In this document: piece by piece, positions 1 to 12,660 of the stretch | Numbering within the stretch: the stretch's first letter is position 1 | Layout of the letters: the number at the start of each line of letters is the position of its first letter | Assembly: GCA_973895155.1 (NCBI GenBank) | Contig: OZ316894.1 | Coordinates: forward strand, 5,518,001-5,582,000 | DNA length: 64,000 nt | Direction: 5' to 3' | From: Marsupella aquatica | Taxonomy: Eukaryota > Marchantiophyta | Notes under the pieces: generated by a model | Database searches by the model: none | The model's input: only the letters and a program-made list of their open reading frames with translations | Told to the model about the DNA's origin: nothing | Translations under genes and position numbers: made by a program

Positions 1-290
1 TAGATCCGTGCATTTTGTTCAAGCGAGTTTCGACTTCTCCTTGCCTTGCGGCTTTGTAGCATTTTGATGTCACTCTTGACTGCCATGAGAATTTCCGCCT
101 CTTTGGTGGACTCGATCGGGTAGATCAGTGTCTTTTGTTCAAGCGAGTGTCGACTTCTCCTTCCCTTGTGGCGTGTAGCATTTTGATGTCACTCTTGACA
201 GCCATGAGAATTTCCGCCTCTTCGGTGGACTCGATCGGGTAGATCCGTGCATATTGTTCAAAGCGAGAGTCGACTTCTCCTTCCCTTGGG
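1..290. repeat. 119-120 bp tandem repeat, 2.4 units
   Basis: Three successive units start at 1, 121 and 240 with tagatc(c/a)gtg. The first is 120 bp, the second 119 bp, and the third stops near 290 just before the first gene. The one-base length difference breaks any shared reading frame. Unit 2 and the partial unit 3 are open on the minus strand, and unit 1 is not in the same frame. The array may continue left of the window. Confidence 0.85.
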
Positions 291-311
291 TGAGGGTTTA
301 CGAAGAGAGCG

Positions 312-2160
312 ATGAGGAACCAAGGTGGCAAGGGCTCCAAACGGAAGGCCGAGACTAATTTTGTGGATGCCTACAGTGGAGCCAGTGAACTAGCCCCTCC
401 GCCGGCCTCGAGAGATGTATTCGCAGTTCCTGCCAAGCTCCGGAAAATAATGAAGCTCAAGTCAATGATGACTGGAGGTATGTCACAGAACAGTTCCTTC
501 CCAGTCCCTCTGTGTCCACCCACCGTGTTCTGTTGAAGCCAGGTTTGGTTTGCCGTTGCTCAAGTCGATTTGGTCGCTTCTGAAATCTGTGTTATCTGGT
601 GTCCAGGAGCTCGGAATGATGGACAAGCAGATCCACGAGCTGGGAAGGGGAGTGAGAAAAAGACGAACAAGGTCGGAATGATATTTTTGCTGCTATGTAT
701 TGTCTCTGTTTCTACCACGCAATAGATTAGGACGTTGATTCTAAAACCCTATACCCTAGACATGGATCGGCCTTTTAGGTAATCCTCTGAAACTCTAGCT
801 TACTGCAGGGACTCATTTGCTATCAGACTATTGCCTTCGAACTTGTGAAGGAAGTTGTGGGAGACTGGCAGCGGCTGTGATGAGACATTTTGCCTCAGAA
901 GTGAATTGTCTAGTTCAATTGTGGACATGGTGTAGTCAAATTCTGAGCCGTTGCCAATGTCTTGTACTCATTAATTCTCTCGTCATACGGTTCGGTTACT
1001 ACCTGAATCCCCTAGAGTTTTGTTAATCCTCTTTCACCTTATTGAGGAATGGGTACACGGCATCTGGAGTGCCGCGTGTCTTTGTTGATCTCAATCTGGC
1101 GAGAAATTTTAATTTATATTGCCTTCGTGGGCGTTTTCAAATGTGGATTGTGGTCTGCGCAACTAACTAATGGTATTACTTCAGGGCAGGTTGCGAAGAA
1201 ATCTTCCAGTGGTATGACCGTGAAAGATCTTGGCGTCAAGGGAACCCCGGGGATTAGCAACGTGAGAGGAACCGAATTGAACTCTGGCACTCCAGATCAG
1301 CCTGCAGAGAAGGGAAAGGGTTCTTTTGCCAGAAAATGGAAGAAAGGGGAGGAAGAGCTCAAGAGGCTGGTCGAGAAGATGGACAAAAGAGAAAAGACTG
1401 GTATCAAGCATGGTGTCAGTGATAGACGGAAGAGGTAGTTTATTGTGTTTGAATTGCATACAGGGCTAGAACAGTTCGTCTTCCCTGTCTAGTTTGTGCT
1501 CAAGTCCTAAATTATGTCGAGCCAAGTGTTCTGTCCCTGTGAGGAACTGTTTTGTTACTCTCACTCAGTCTTTCCTTCGATTTCCAGCACTCAGTCTTTC
1601 CTTCGATTTCCAGCTTTTTACAGGAGAAAAAGAAGAAGAAGAAAAGGAATATGCCAGACGCAGATGCCGTACCTGCCCTCAATCAGTATGAAAAAGTTGA
1701 GTTTGGCGACATTGTACAGGCCCCTCCAAGGCTCTCATTCCCGAAAAAAGCTGCAGAGGTGAGTGTCGTGAATAGGAAGCATTTCTAGTGAGGATTTGGC
1801 TCAGAACTTCCAGGGTTATGTCCTGATTTCGTTTTATCTGATTTACAAACATGTACTGCACGCATGACTTATTCCTACAAACTTTGTAGATGACCATACT
1901 CCATAGAACTATCTGTCCGTATTTTCGTCTCATTTTCGGCGTCATTTCACGTCAGGGTAATCCCGGACACACAAATGACGATCTGTAACTGCTTTACTTG
2001 CGTGCAGGTGAAGGAAAAAGTAAAACTACGGGATGACCAAGCAGTAATGCGAGAAAAAATGCGTTCAGCAGCCATTGAGTCCTATCGCCAGCGCAAGGAG
2101 TCTTCTAGTTCGGGTGGTCAACATCTTCGTGTGTTGAACTTTGGAGTTTTAGAAAAATGA
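312..2160 (+). CDS. CCDC137-like small basic nucleolar-type protein, 5 exons
   Basis: Spliced model of 247 residues: exons 312-477, 607-671, 1190-1414, 1624-1758 and 2008-2160. The start is the first ATG, giving MRNQGGKGSKRK. The product is very Lys/Arg-rich. Exon 1 has a VPAKLRKIMK block, exon 3 a lysine/glutamate-rich block (FARKWKKGEEELKR), exon 4 the block KVEFGDIVQAPPRLSFPKK, and exon 5 a basic helix ending with ESYRQRKE. The order of an FGD(I/V)..PP motif followed by a C-terminal basic helix resembles the CCDC137 family, nucleolar and chromosome-periphery proteins of animals with short plant relatives. Donors of exons 1, 4 and 5-side acceptors are good (gtatgt, gtgagt). Those of exons 2 (gtcgga) and 3 (gtcagt) are weaker, so these two ends are less certain. 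The last exon and 3' flank have a broken inverted copy at 51115-51265. Family assignment is by motif only. Confidence 0.6.
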
Positions 2161-2735
2161 CGTGCTTGAGGAATTTCCCTTGTCCCTGTCGAACTGCTTG
2201 GTTCACAAGTGGTATAGGAGGCTGGAGTTGGCAGCCATTAAATGTATATAATTTTTGAGAGCAGAAAATTATCCTCTCTATTTTGCATTTCAGTTCAACA
2301 CGCAATTTTCTCAGTTGGAATCGTTGCATTCATTGTGTCGAAGGTGCTACAAGCCTCGGGGCCAGAGGAGGATCACCAATAACACCCTAGTGTTGACTTG
2401 CAAATGATGCCGGAGTTTATCCGTGGATATGAACAATTTTTTTGCCATGAATGTTTTTAAGCGCACTTCCAAAAACATGAATAAGCCGATGGCGCCAGAC
2501 CCTCCCCAAAGTAGACTGGAATGCTTCGGTCGAGATATGGAATTCTGACATGGAAAAGGCTCCAGAGAAGAAGGGCATCGGGCGTCTTCCGCGCTAGCCA
2601 AACTACTGGGCTTCCAGGGACGAGCTGAAGTTTGGTCACGAGTATCTGTATTTTCATGATGCTGAGACAGTTCGACTGAGAAATGCACTGACATCTTCAT
2701 TTGACCAGTCACTACAGTCTTGGTAAGCCAGAAAA

Positions 2736-3090
2736 GTAAATGTGCTGACAATCGTTGGACTCAGCATTCGTCCCTAGTGAACCGTGTATCCCAGAAACTT
2801 CGCCCAGAACAGCCTTTCGAAATGTCTGTTGGGGACTGATCGCTAGAGCAAATGGGCTGACAATCGCTGGACTTGCCATTCGTCCACAGTAAAGGTCCAT
2901 CTCAGTTATCCTAGACAGTGCTCCGAAACATCGTTTCCGAATGTCTTATTAAAACTGATGAGTAGAGCAAATGGGCTGACAATGGCTGGACTCGGCGTTC
3001 GTCCATAGTGAAGGTCCACCGTAATTACTCGACAAACTCCTCCCAAAACGTCCTCTCCGAATTTTGTTGGAGACTGATCGGTAGAACGTA
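2736..3090. repeat. 112-119 bp tandem repeat, 3 degenerate units
   Basis: Units are anchored by gctgacaat(c/g)g(c/t)tgga at about 2744, 2856 and 2975. Each continues with cgttcgtcc..agtgaa and ends with a ..ctgat(c/g).(g/c)tagag block. Divergence between units is high, so the array is old. Short open frames on the minus strand here are by-products of the repeat. Confidence 0.75.
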
Positions 3091-3969
3091 GTTTCGTGCC
3101 AAAGCGCAGACAAGTTCACTATCGAGACTAACTGTAGGTACCGACCGCACTTCCGGTTCCCGCGAGGCATGTCGAAGAGAGGGATGAACGACGAAATTCA
3201 AAGACCATCGAAATGAAATATGCCACAAGGCCAACAATAAGCAGATACTTCGATGAGCTGAGAGATCATGCGTACAGCGACATGGAAAGAGGGCTGAGAG
3301 ATCATGCGTCATCTCCGTAAGAAACGTCGAAGCTACCTATCAAATCTACTCACCCGAATTTGCCTCCCTAACGAGATGCTCGATTTCAGGCTTTAGAACA
3401 ACGTCTTGCAAGTTGCACAAATACATAGCCGAATGTCTTCACTGACGAGTGGTTTAAACTTCCTAGCGTTGTCTTGGAAGCTCAGTCAGACACAAGGTGC
3501 TCAATAGTGTGTACTTGCTCTTCACAAGACGTTCATCGTAGTATCGTGGTGCAAGACGTTACCGTCGACCGATGCTGTCTTAGGATTCGAAATCCAATCC
3601 AACTCTTTCAACCTCCCTGTACGAGAGAGGACACCCAGAATGACTGTGATTTAGTTTTCAAACCGACGAGAAAACCTGTGAATGAATGGCAAGAATCGTA
3701 CCGCTCACACTCTGAGAGTCGATCCAATCTTCAGAGTAACTAAACCTTCGCGCGGAGTTCGACAGCCTTAAACGGTTCGTGTATGGGGTTCTATTCTTTA
3801 AATTGGAATGACGAAACAAATGGCATGAAGATTGAACGGACCAAAGCGACTGAGGTCCTTCTGCCATGAATCGCAGGGGAATCAAGTGCAAAAAGGCACC
3901 CTTTACGCGATCCATGAAAAAGGGAACGCTCATCCGAAGGGATCTTTTAGAACCTTTGGTCGACTAAAT

Positions 3970-4450
3970 TGGGGAGCCTACAATCCTGTGACCTGTTTAT
4001 CGTTTGTTCTTAGACTGTACAATCCACTGACGTATTCCCTTAGTTCGCGAACTTCGGCGGGCATCCTGCAGTCCTGTGAAGTGTTGCAATGGTTCGTGCG
4101 GGCGTACAATCCCGTGAATGGTTGTAACATTTGCTCCTCGAATTTGATGGGCAAACAGTTTCGTGCAACGTTATCCTTGTTCCTGAACTGTAGCGGGCAT
4201 ACATTCCCGGCTTGAGCTGTGGCCTTCGTTCGTGAACTTTGTCGGGTATACAATCCCATGAACAGTTGCCGGGCTCGTGCCCTTTGCTGGGACACAATCC
4301 TGTCAATTTTTGCCTTGCTCCTGACGTTGGCGTGCATATTATTCCGTGAGATTTTGCCTTTTGTTCGTGAGCTTTGGCGGGAATCCAAATTTCGTGCAAC
4401 GCTGCCTTTGTTCGGAACTTTGGCGGACACACATTTCCGTGGAGGTGCAT
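3970..4450. repeat. Degenerate ~48-bp minisatellite
   Basis: Repeating motif close to ggcgggcatacaatcccgtg followed by a ttgcctttgttcgtgaactt-like half. About nine to ten strongly diverged units can be counted. The minus strand stays open in two frames for about 150 codons and would give a ~16-residue repeat (pattern C/IP.K.H..), which is expected of a repeat with a unit divisible by three. Nothing else supports translation. Confidence 0.7.
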
Positions 4451-5717
4451 GAACATACCTGTTGGCCCGCCTGTTGGTCGATCCACTCTACGTATGGCGG
4501 TGGCTTGCCACCAAAGTTTGCAGTACGTGACGATACATTGAAGCAGGTCGTTGGCAAGTAGCCGGACGATCCCAACACCCGGAGCCGCGCACCTGGAGCT
4601 ACTACTGGAAAGCTAATCCTTTCGCACGTTCACAGCAACCTCACTCCGCGCCTTTCATCCGTCCCTTGAATTGATGCGTAGGCGGGAACCTCGCAGTACT
4701 GTAGTTGGAGGAGCTTTCGCAACTGTAGCCGCGTATACTGAGGTCAAGGCAGGCAGGCTGGTCATGCTGTGGGTAGTTCTCACTCCCGTCTACTGCACAT
4801 GCCCTGAGTTTATGCTGCACGGAAGCAGTCGATCGTCAGATAGCCAATGACGAAGGTGCCAGGACGTTGAGCAGGAAGTTTTCTGTGCGGAATTCCACGA
4901 AGCGGAAGATATTCCTCGAATTCAGGCTGGAGCCTCAAACTCGCGGAAAGCCGTTTGAAACTTTAAAGTGAATCTTCTAATAAGACGGGAGCCCTTACCG
5001 TTACAACGGGGCATCGTGCAGGAGCATGTTCATTCCCAAACACAAGGCCAGTGAGATATTTGATGTTTCAGTTTTGTGACGTAACATCATTTACATAGTG
5101 ACGTCGCTGAGAATACAGGACTTCCATATATATATTTATTAGACACTCGATCATGCCAATTGTCTAACATATCTCGATGTGACAGATATCTTTTTATTCC
5201 TTCATATCATCTCGTGTTGAAGATCCAGTGCTTGTTCACGCATAGTATTACTGACTCTCGCATCCTTGAAGACCAATTTGGACGAAGGTCAGCTTGAAGA
5301 CCCATTTGGACGAAGGTCAGTTCCTTGGTCGGGAGATCTGATAAGGATTATCGTCGAATGATAGAGGGTCGATCTCAAATCCTATTATAATATCCAGACG
5401 CGATCGACGAGCAGCGCTTGATCGAGGTAGCATCACATTGCTCGAGGTAGCATCACATTGCTTGCCTTCAGTGGGATCTGGCGACATTTGAGGGGTGGGA
5501 TCTGACGACATTTAGTGATCTCGCAGAATGGTCTCGAGGAATCGGAGACTGGAACCACAATGAATCACAGCACAACTTCCTTGCTCATGATGATCTGAGG
5601 GCTCATGGACTGGGAGCTTTGATTTGGGGGACCGAGCTGACATTTTTAAGAAGCGACCGATCCCACGGAATTTGTAGATTGGGATCTGGGCTCGTCAGTA
5701 GCTAGCCAGCTGCAAAA

Positions 5718-8700
5718 ATGGCTTACGGTCTCTACGGTCCAGTTCCCAGCAGGGAGTACAGTTTTGACTCGCGCTATGGCGAAGCGCAGCCTGTGATACA
5801 TGATTTCGACGATCCAGACCGAGATCCAGACACGCCAACGTACCATGGAGTCGTGCCACCTCTTTTCCAGTTTAGCCACAGTCTTGAGAGGAATTCTGTC
5901 GAGTTAGAGAGGAGACCTTCCAGACGTTTGCTGATCAACGAAGGGCGAAACGTTCTGTCTGGAAAGAGTCCTCGTGTGGCTCCAAAGAACCGCACATATG
6001 ATCTGGCCATACAGAAGCTTGTCTACATGGTCTGGACCAGCTCGCTTCACCTGATTGACATGATTGACAACATATCACGTAGCCATTTCTTTTCTTCATG
6101 GACTGAGTGACTGCGCTCTTGTGATTCGGTTGAAACAAATGCATATATATTGAGTCTAGGCAGAAGGGACTGATTGATGCATCATGTTATGTCATTGGCC
6201 TGGCTAGATTATTCAATAATGATGATTGTTTTGAACCCTGTGCCCTGGAGATCTTAGACAGAATAGGTATCATCATAACTGATAATATATCATGCATGTG
6301 TTTTTCCTGTGAGCTTGACTATTGTCTGTACCTAATCTGAACGAATGCCAATCCCACTATAGAACGTGTTTTGAGAAGTAACATTGAATTGAATACATGT
6401 ATCATTTTGAAATGCATGTGTAAACGAAACAAGTGCCTCAGTAGATTGTGACGAAATAAATGGACCATTTATTTAGAATGCTGCTGACGTAATTCAATAT
6501 TTGCAAGTCCAGGTTATGGTGAAAGATAAAGAGACGAAGGAAAAGAAGGAGAGAACTCTTCTCAATAGTGTCACTGCAGAGGCAAGACATGGAGAACTCC
6601 TGGCTATATTTGGGCCATCTGGATCTGGCAAGACTACCCTGTTAGACGCATTGGCAGGGAGGATTGACAAGAAAAGTCTAGGTGGATCTATACTGGTAAA
6701 TGGAAAACCTATGGACAGCAAATTCAAGAGGATATCAGGCTATGTCATGCAAGACGATGCCCTCTTCCCCCTCTTGACTGTACGAGAAACTCTTCTCTAC
6801 AGTGCTCGTTTAAAAATGCGAGGGAACTTGACTTACCAAGAAAAGGAGGCGAGAGTAGAGCATGTCATCCAACAACTGGGCCTGGGCTCATGTGCCAACA
6901 CCAAAGTTGGAAATGATGTAGTAAGACACTCTATTCTCTCAACAATCACATCATTATCTTGAAACAAGTGATTTCGTTTGATTTTTGAATAATCTCTATT
7001 AGTTTTTCTTGACGTATATGTGGTGAGAAATCATATTGCTTAACATAAGGCTTGAGCCCAAGTTTACACAAAAGTCGATGCCTCCAAATAAACTTCTCAA
7101 TCTATAAACTTCTCATAATTCAATACTGAAGAAAAATAACGTTTCACTAAGTATTTCTATTGCATGTTTTTTGTAGTCTTTGAACAGTCGAGCTCAAACG
7201 AACAATTATTGTGTCCCAAAATCCATTGCGTGGAATTGTGACAGTTTTACAATGAATTGCTCAAATAGTTTCAACCAGGGTGTCAACAGTAAGAAACGTT
7301 ATCACAGTCAAATAAATAAATTAGTGTCGGCCTGAACGTGTAGTGGCCTGTTGTTAAGTACTGAAGAAAAATAACGTTTCACTAAGTATTTCTATTGCAT
7401 GTTTTTTGTAGTCTTTGAACAGTTGAGCTCAAACGAACAATTCTTGTGTCCCAAAATCCATTGCGTTGAATTGTGAATGCCCGTGTGAATGTTTACAATG
7501 AATTGCTCAAATAGTTTCAACCAGGATGTCAACAGTAAGAAAAGTTATCACAGTCAAATAAATAAATTAGTGTCGGCGTGAACGTCTAGTCTCCTGTTGT
7601 TAAGTACTGAAAAAAAATAACGTTTCACTAAGTATTTCTATTGCATGTTTTTTGTAGTCTTTGAACAGTTGAGCTCAAACGAACAATTCTTGTGTCCCAA
7701 AATCCATTGCGTTGAATTGTAAATGCCCGTGTGAATGTTTACAATGAATTGCTCAAATAGTTTCAACCAGGGTGTCAACAGTAAGAAAAGTTATCACAGT
7801 CAAATAAATAAATTAGTGTCGGCGTGAACGTGTAGTCTCCTGTTGTTAAGTATTGATAGTACTACTAGCTGTAGTGACTTTGTTATAATGTGAATTTGTG
7901 GGGGATGAAATCAGATCAGAGGAGTCTCAGGAGGGGAGAGGAGGCGAGTATCCATTGGAGTGGATGTGATCCATGATCCAGCAGTGCTAATGCTAGACGA
8001 ACCCACATCTGGATTAGATAGCACATCTGCATTGCAAGTGATGGAGCACCTGTCTACAATGGCCAAACAGCATGGGCGCACTGTTATTCTCACAATTCAT
8101 CAGCCTGGCTACTCAGTGCTTGAGACTATCCACAATTGTTTGGTGCTGGTGCAAGGGAATGTTATCTACCATGGTCGTCCTGTTGGTATGGTCAACTATT
8201 TTGCTGACCTTGGCTACACCATGCCTGAACATGTACGCTTCCTTCCCTCCTTTCCATATTAAGTATACTTAGTTGAAGATTTGTAGACTCTAGGTGACTG
8301 AACATAATTATTATAGTGTCATAATATAGTGGTTGTCTGATGGTATATCATGACCACTTCATATTATGACCTCTCCTCCTCAACCTCCTCAATTGCTTTT
8401 TGATAGTCAAGACCACATATATGGAGCCCTATTCTGTTGCATGCATGGATTGGACGTTTTGAAGGTCATGTTGATTATATGACAATACTGCAGATAACAA
8501 CGGTGGAATACTTCTTGAAGACCGTCAATGACTGCCGAGAGCAAGGTCCAAAAGGTCTGGTCAGGCTTGTTGAGTACTATGTGAGTACAAATAAACCTAG
8601 CTTCCACTTCTGTACCTGAAAATTAACGACAACTGTTGGTTCTCAGAATTCTATTTTCTCCGCTTAGAATGGAATTTAAACTCATATCATGATTGTTCAT

Positions 8701-10682
8701 GTTTGCATGCAGCAAGAAAGGAGAAAGGGGTTGATAAAAAAGGATGAGCAAATTGTGATTAAATCTGTACACACAGATGACTTTCAACAGACATATGCAG
8801 CATCATTTGCAATGCAAACACTTGTTTTGGCTGAGAGAAATTTGAAGAACACGTTCCGGACAAAAGAGCTCTTTCTTGGCCGAGTTGCCATGCTTGTAAG
8901 CATTTTACACGTACTACAACAAAAGCATAATTATGCAGACACTTAATATAATTACTAGTTACAGAGACTTCAGTATGTGCAGTATCTGTGTTTCAAAAGA
9001 TTGATTTGCTCAGAGATATTAGATTATTTCTAGTCCAGCTGAAAATAACCATTTGAGAAAACTCAGCTTCAATCTTAAAGAAATTTGGAATCCTTTCATC
9101 ATGATTACAATAATGATATCTTAAAGACCTGTTCTGCAAGTGACTGTCACAAGTTTTCAAGCCACATAAATCTTGATAGACTAAATGAACATATTGTTAC
9201 ATTAGGAAGATTTCAGTTTTGCTGGCTTTGTGAAAAAAATTATCATGACAACAAAAATGCAAATTAATCTAAGTGGCTTCAATTTATTGATGTTTCAAAT
9301 TCACAGATGGTTGGAGCTTTGGTAATGGGCTCTCTATTCTTCAGGGTGAAGTTGGATGATGTGGGTCTGCGACAAAGACAATCTTTTATTGGTTTTTCCC
9401 TCTCATTTGTACTTTTCACCTCTGCCCAAACTTTGCCCCTCATTGTTTGGGAGCGCCAAATATTCATTCGAGAGACTACTCGAGGTGCCTACAGTGCATC
9501 TGCTTATGTATTGTCAGGTAATTAAGAGACCCTATAATTAGTTCATTTGACTGTACCTCAGTTTTTCACGTGGAGCATGAAGCATAAGTTCTGAGTTCAG
9601 GATCAAAGTTGATCATGCACTACAAGAAATTAGTAAACTGCCTGCTTCTTGTATAAATTTTAGTGAAGAACAATAACTTAGGTTGTAAGTTAGAAAATGA
9701 CCAATGTATTTGCTGTGTATTTTAAGTGTTTAGAGCGCTGTTGATGTGTTCCAAATGGTAGGTAATAGTTCAGTACAACATTACAGAATTTAAATTAACC
9801 ATGTTGAGTTTTTTATTTCTTGATTTGGGCAAGTCTTCCTTGCTAACATGAAGAGTTTTATCAGAGAAGATCATGAAACTATAATGGATCACTAACGCAA
9901 CTGATAACTCGAAACATGTGACAGGTAGCTTGGTCATCCTACCGTTCTTACTTATTCTTGCAATGGTGTTCTCATGTATCTCATATCCTATGGTGGGATT
10001 TGCGCTCGAAGCACAGGCCTTCTTATTCTACGCTCTGGTCTACTTCCTTGTTTTGACTGTCGCCACTAGCTTTGTCACCTGCATTGCTGGCCTAATTCCA
10101 GACCTTGTGACCTCAAATGGTGTTCTTCAAGCATGTCTGTCCTTCTTCTTCCTCTTCTCTGGCTATTTCATTCAAAGGTATGTAACTTTTGCATCTATTA
10201 TCTCAATCATTGGATGTTTGAATTATTCAATTTCCCTTTCCTTTTGCTTGTACTAAAGGATGTCTGAGATAAAAACCACATCTAACTCTCTCACACTAAA
10301 TTAAGAGCTGTGTATGCATTCATACTCTGGAAGTTGCAAAAGGTTTAATTTGGGTAATCTCCAATTAATCATATCTGAGTCGTACCCTGGAAGTCTGATC
10401 TTATTTTATTTTTGCAGGGATGCCATTCCAAAATACTGGATATGGGTGCACTACCTCTCATTGCATAAGTATCCTTATGAAGCCTTGATGAGGAATGAAC
10501 TCAAACAGTACCCTCACCTAGAGTGGGAACCGGGCTTGAACACTGACGAGTATTTAAGCTCTATCTCCTTAGCACATGTACATCAATGGCACAATGTGGC
10601 CATGTTGGTCATTTTCACTGTGGCCTACCGCCTTGTTTATTATTTCCATCTTGTATGTACACGGAAGCACACACGAAAGTGA
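5718..10682 (+). CDS. ABCG half-transporter, copy 1 (8 exons, 678 aa)
   Basis: Exons 5718-6029, 6513-6920, 7915-8232, 8494-8580, 8713-8895, 9307-9517, 9925-10177 and 10418-10682. The order is nucleotide-binding domain then membrane domain, as in ABCG/WBC half-transporters, which act as homo- or heterodimers exporting lipidic or hormone-like substrates. Walker A GPSGSGKT lies at residues 138-145, the signature VSGGER at 244-249, Walker B VLMLDE at 264-269, and TIHQPG (H-loop) follows. The second half has RTKELF before the first membrane helix, several hydrophobic segments, and a C-terminus rich in basic residues. The [13 protein letters not shown] and FSGYFI blocks resemble the Arabidopsis ABCG5 group. 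The substrate is unknown. Exons 2-8 match copy 2 (43509-48835, -) exactly in length. Odd: the exon 1 donor is ATG|gtctgg, much weaker than GTGAGT in copy 2, and the N-terminal ~90 residues are unrelated to copy 2. If that donor is not used, this start would give only a truncated protein. Confidence 0.88.
7124..7850. repeat. Triplicated 235-246 bp repeat in intron 2 of ABCG copy 1
   Basis: Three head-to-tail units begin with tactga(a/g)aaaaata at 7124, 7359 and 7605. The second and third are nearly identical, and the first lacks about 11 bp and differs at a few sites. The array sits wholly within the intron 6921-7914. The matching intron of copy 2 (46292-46438) is only 147 bp, so the array arose after the gene duplication. 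Confidence 0.92.
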
Positions 10683-12660
10683 ATACAGAGTGACTCTGAA
10701 AAGTAGTAGTAGTAGACACAAGCATGTAGGGTTATCACATATTAGTGCTAGTACTTACGAGTCAGGTTGACATTATTTACACTGTTCTAAACAATGCTGC
10801 CAATAGGAATCCTTAGTTTGTAAAAAGCTAGATGGGTGTGCATTTAGGGAAGAGTTGATGAGGAAAATGAAGTGTTGAATGAGACTTTTTCATTCATCTC
10901 ATGATTGTCATTAGCTAAATGGATAAGTGGACTTATGTCAGCCAACCTTTGATCAAGTCAATTTGATTTGATTCTGAGCACAAAGTGTCAAGAGGCCCAA
11001 TCACATGGATTCGCTGAAAATCATTTTGTGATTATTATGAATTGTAAATGGAAATTCAGGTTGGTAGACACGAGGGTAGACAACAAAATTGGGGACAAAA
11101 TAGGGTCACCGATTCTGAGATCTGCCATATTAAAGCGTCTTTTATTTATCCAAATACATACCTTGCCACTATTTCTAGTTTAATTACTATTTTTGCCATC
11201 TTTTTTCACAGTTTGTTAAGTAACTTTAGTTAGCTTGGAACAATCCGACTCGCTGTGTGAACATCTGGTCAGGTCTCATTATCAGATGGTCATCTGTTTC
11301 CTCTAGAACTGCCCTACCGTAGATCTACACTCACTGCAAGTAACTGACATCCTTTCCAACTCTCAGTAAGTGGAGTCTCTGTTTTTGATCTCCCAGTACC
11401 CTAACCTGCTCGGCCCCCTCTTCGGTGGCTGCCTCACTCTCCATCCCCCTGGTCGGGAGTGGATGAGGGTGTTGAGGTTATGTTGTGGATCATGACAGTT
11501 GTTGAATCTACAATAAAATTTGGTAGGATGTTGACCATTGGATTATTAAAATCTAACCAGAGTTACTTTTCTGAACCGCTGGTTGGGAAAGGTGACGAAG
11601 TAGTAATCCGACAAAAAGAGTGTCAATCTTGTAAATCTGGATCAGGTCATTGTGGAGTTCTATTCTAGGCCAATGAATGCCTCACCAGCATACGGCCATA
11701 CCATCTGCTTTAGGATTTTAGTCAATAAAGTTTCTACTCCAGATATTTTTCTTAATGGGGGCATAAGCACCTTCACTCAATGGGGCATAAGCACCTTCAC
11801 AAAATCTCCACATAAAAGAATGATACTCCACATGTGTTACTCCACAAAAATGGGGCATAATTAACAGAAGCACCTTATTCACTCAATCAGTCAAGATCAA
11901 GGTTGTGCTGACGAAAATCAAATCAAGCTCAAGATCTATGAAAACTATGGTCAAAGGTAGGCTTGGCCACAATAAACCAAAAACTCTCAACTTGCAGTGC
12001 TTCTCAGGTTTTCTGAGAATTCTGTTGCATATGTCATCATGTGTCTTCTTACTGGGTGGCTTGTGCATGTTGGGTTTGGTCGGGGAGGGATTGTTGCCAC
12101 TTGAGTTCAGACAGAGTACTGTCTTCTAGGTGAGAAGACACAAAGAAAAGATCCCATGGTTGGAGAATGTCTGGAATGGTGGAAGTGAAAGACTTGTCAC
12201 TCAGTTCAGGACATTGCTGGAGAAACGAGGACTGACTAAACCAAAAGTGACGGTAATTTCTTGCTTACTTACATGACTGAATTGAGCATAATTAGGACAC
12301 TGAATTGCCCTCACAAAGGTCAGAGAAATGCTGCATAAATTTTTTGAGATGTGACAGCTTACAGTGAGGATCAAGCCTGACATTTGCAGGCACCTAACCC
12401 AGCACCTAACATATTTGGTGGTGAGGGACTAAGTTGTCCAATACAGTGTTCTTCCTATGGGATACAACTCATTGCAATCATCCCAAGTGTAGCATTCCTT
12501 ATCATAAGGCATGTATAACTTGTTGGATTGCCCTCAACATACAAAACTGGCCATGAACTTTCAAAATGACCAGAATGCCCGTCAGCTGCTTCCAATCTAT
12601 TTTGTCCAGGCCTTGACTTTGATTGAGGCAACTATAGGGAGGAAATTTCTTTCAGGTATC

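Larger units (their letters stand above)
2161..5717. other. Intergenic region between CCDC137-like and ABCG copy 1
   Basis: No convincing gene. It holds a three-unit 112-119 bp repeat (2736-3090), a degenerate ~48-bp minisatellite (3970-4450), and a single copy of the module that is triplicated in ABCG copy 2 (about 4985-5430). Short doublets lie at 5263-5318 (28-bp unit containing tttggacgaaggtcag) and 5423-5462 (20-bp unit containing gaggtagcatcacattgc). The region probably includes the ABCG promoter, but no core promoter element could be assigned with confidence. Confidence 0.6.
1935..10985 (+). repeat. Inverted segmental duplication, copy 1
   Basis: This block aligns by eye with the reverse complement of 43225-51325. 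Anchors: last exon and 3' flank of the CCDC137-like gene (2008-2240 with 51040-51265), a non-coding stretch (3290-3460 with about 50350-50540), the 5' region of the ABCG gene (4915-5430 with the repeat region 47400-48780; 5560-5690 with 47120-47290), ABCG exons 2-8, and about 300 bp of 3' flank. Similarity ends near 10985 and 1935. The limits are approximate because the flanks are diverged. Confidence 0.8.

Noticed and set aside
1049-1189. Upstream extension of CCDC137-like exon 3 with a hydrophobic segment
   Set aside because: This part of the open frame lies in the predicted intron before the cag acceptor at 1189, and does not resemble the rest of the basic protein.
3978-4486. Overlapping ~150-codon minus-strand frames
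   Set aside because: They are by-products of a ~48-bp repeat and lack any family resemblance. The repeat is kept as a finding.
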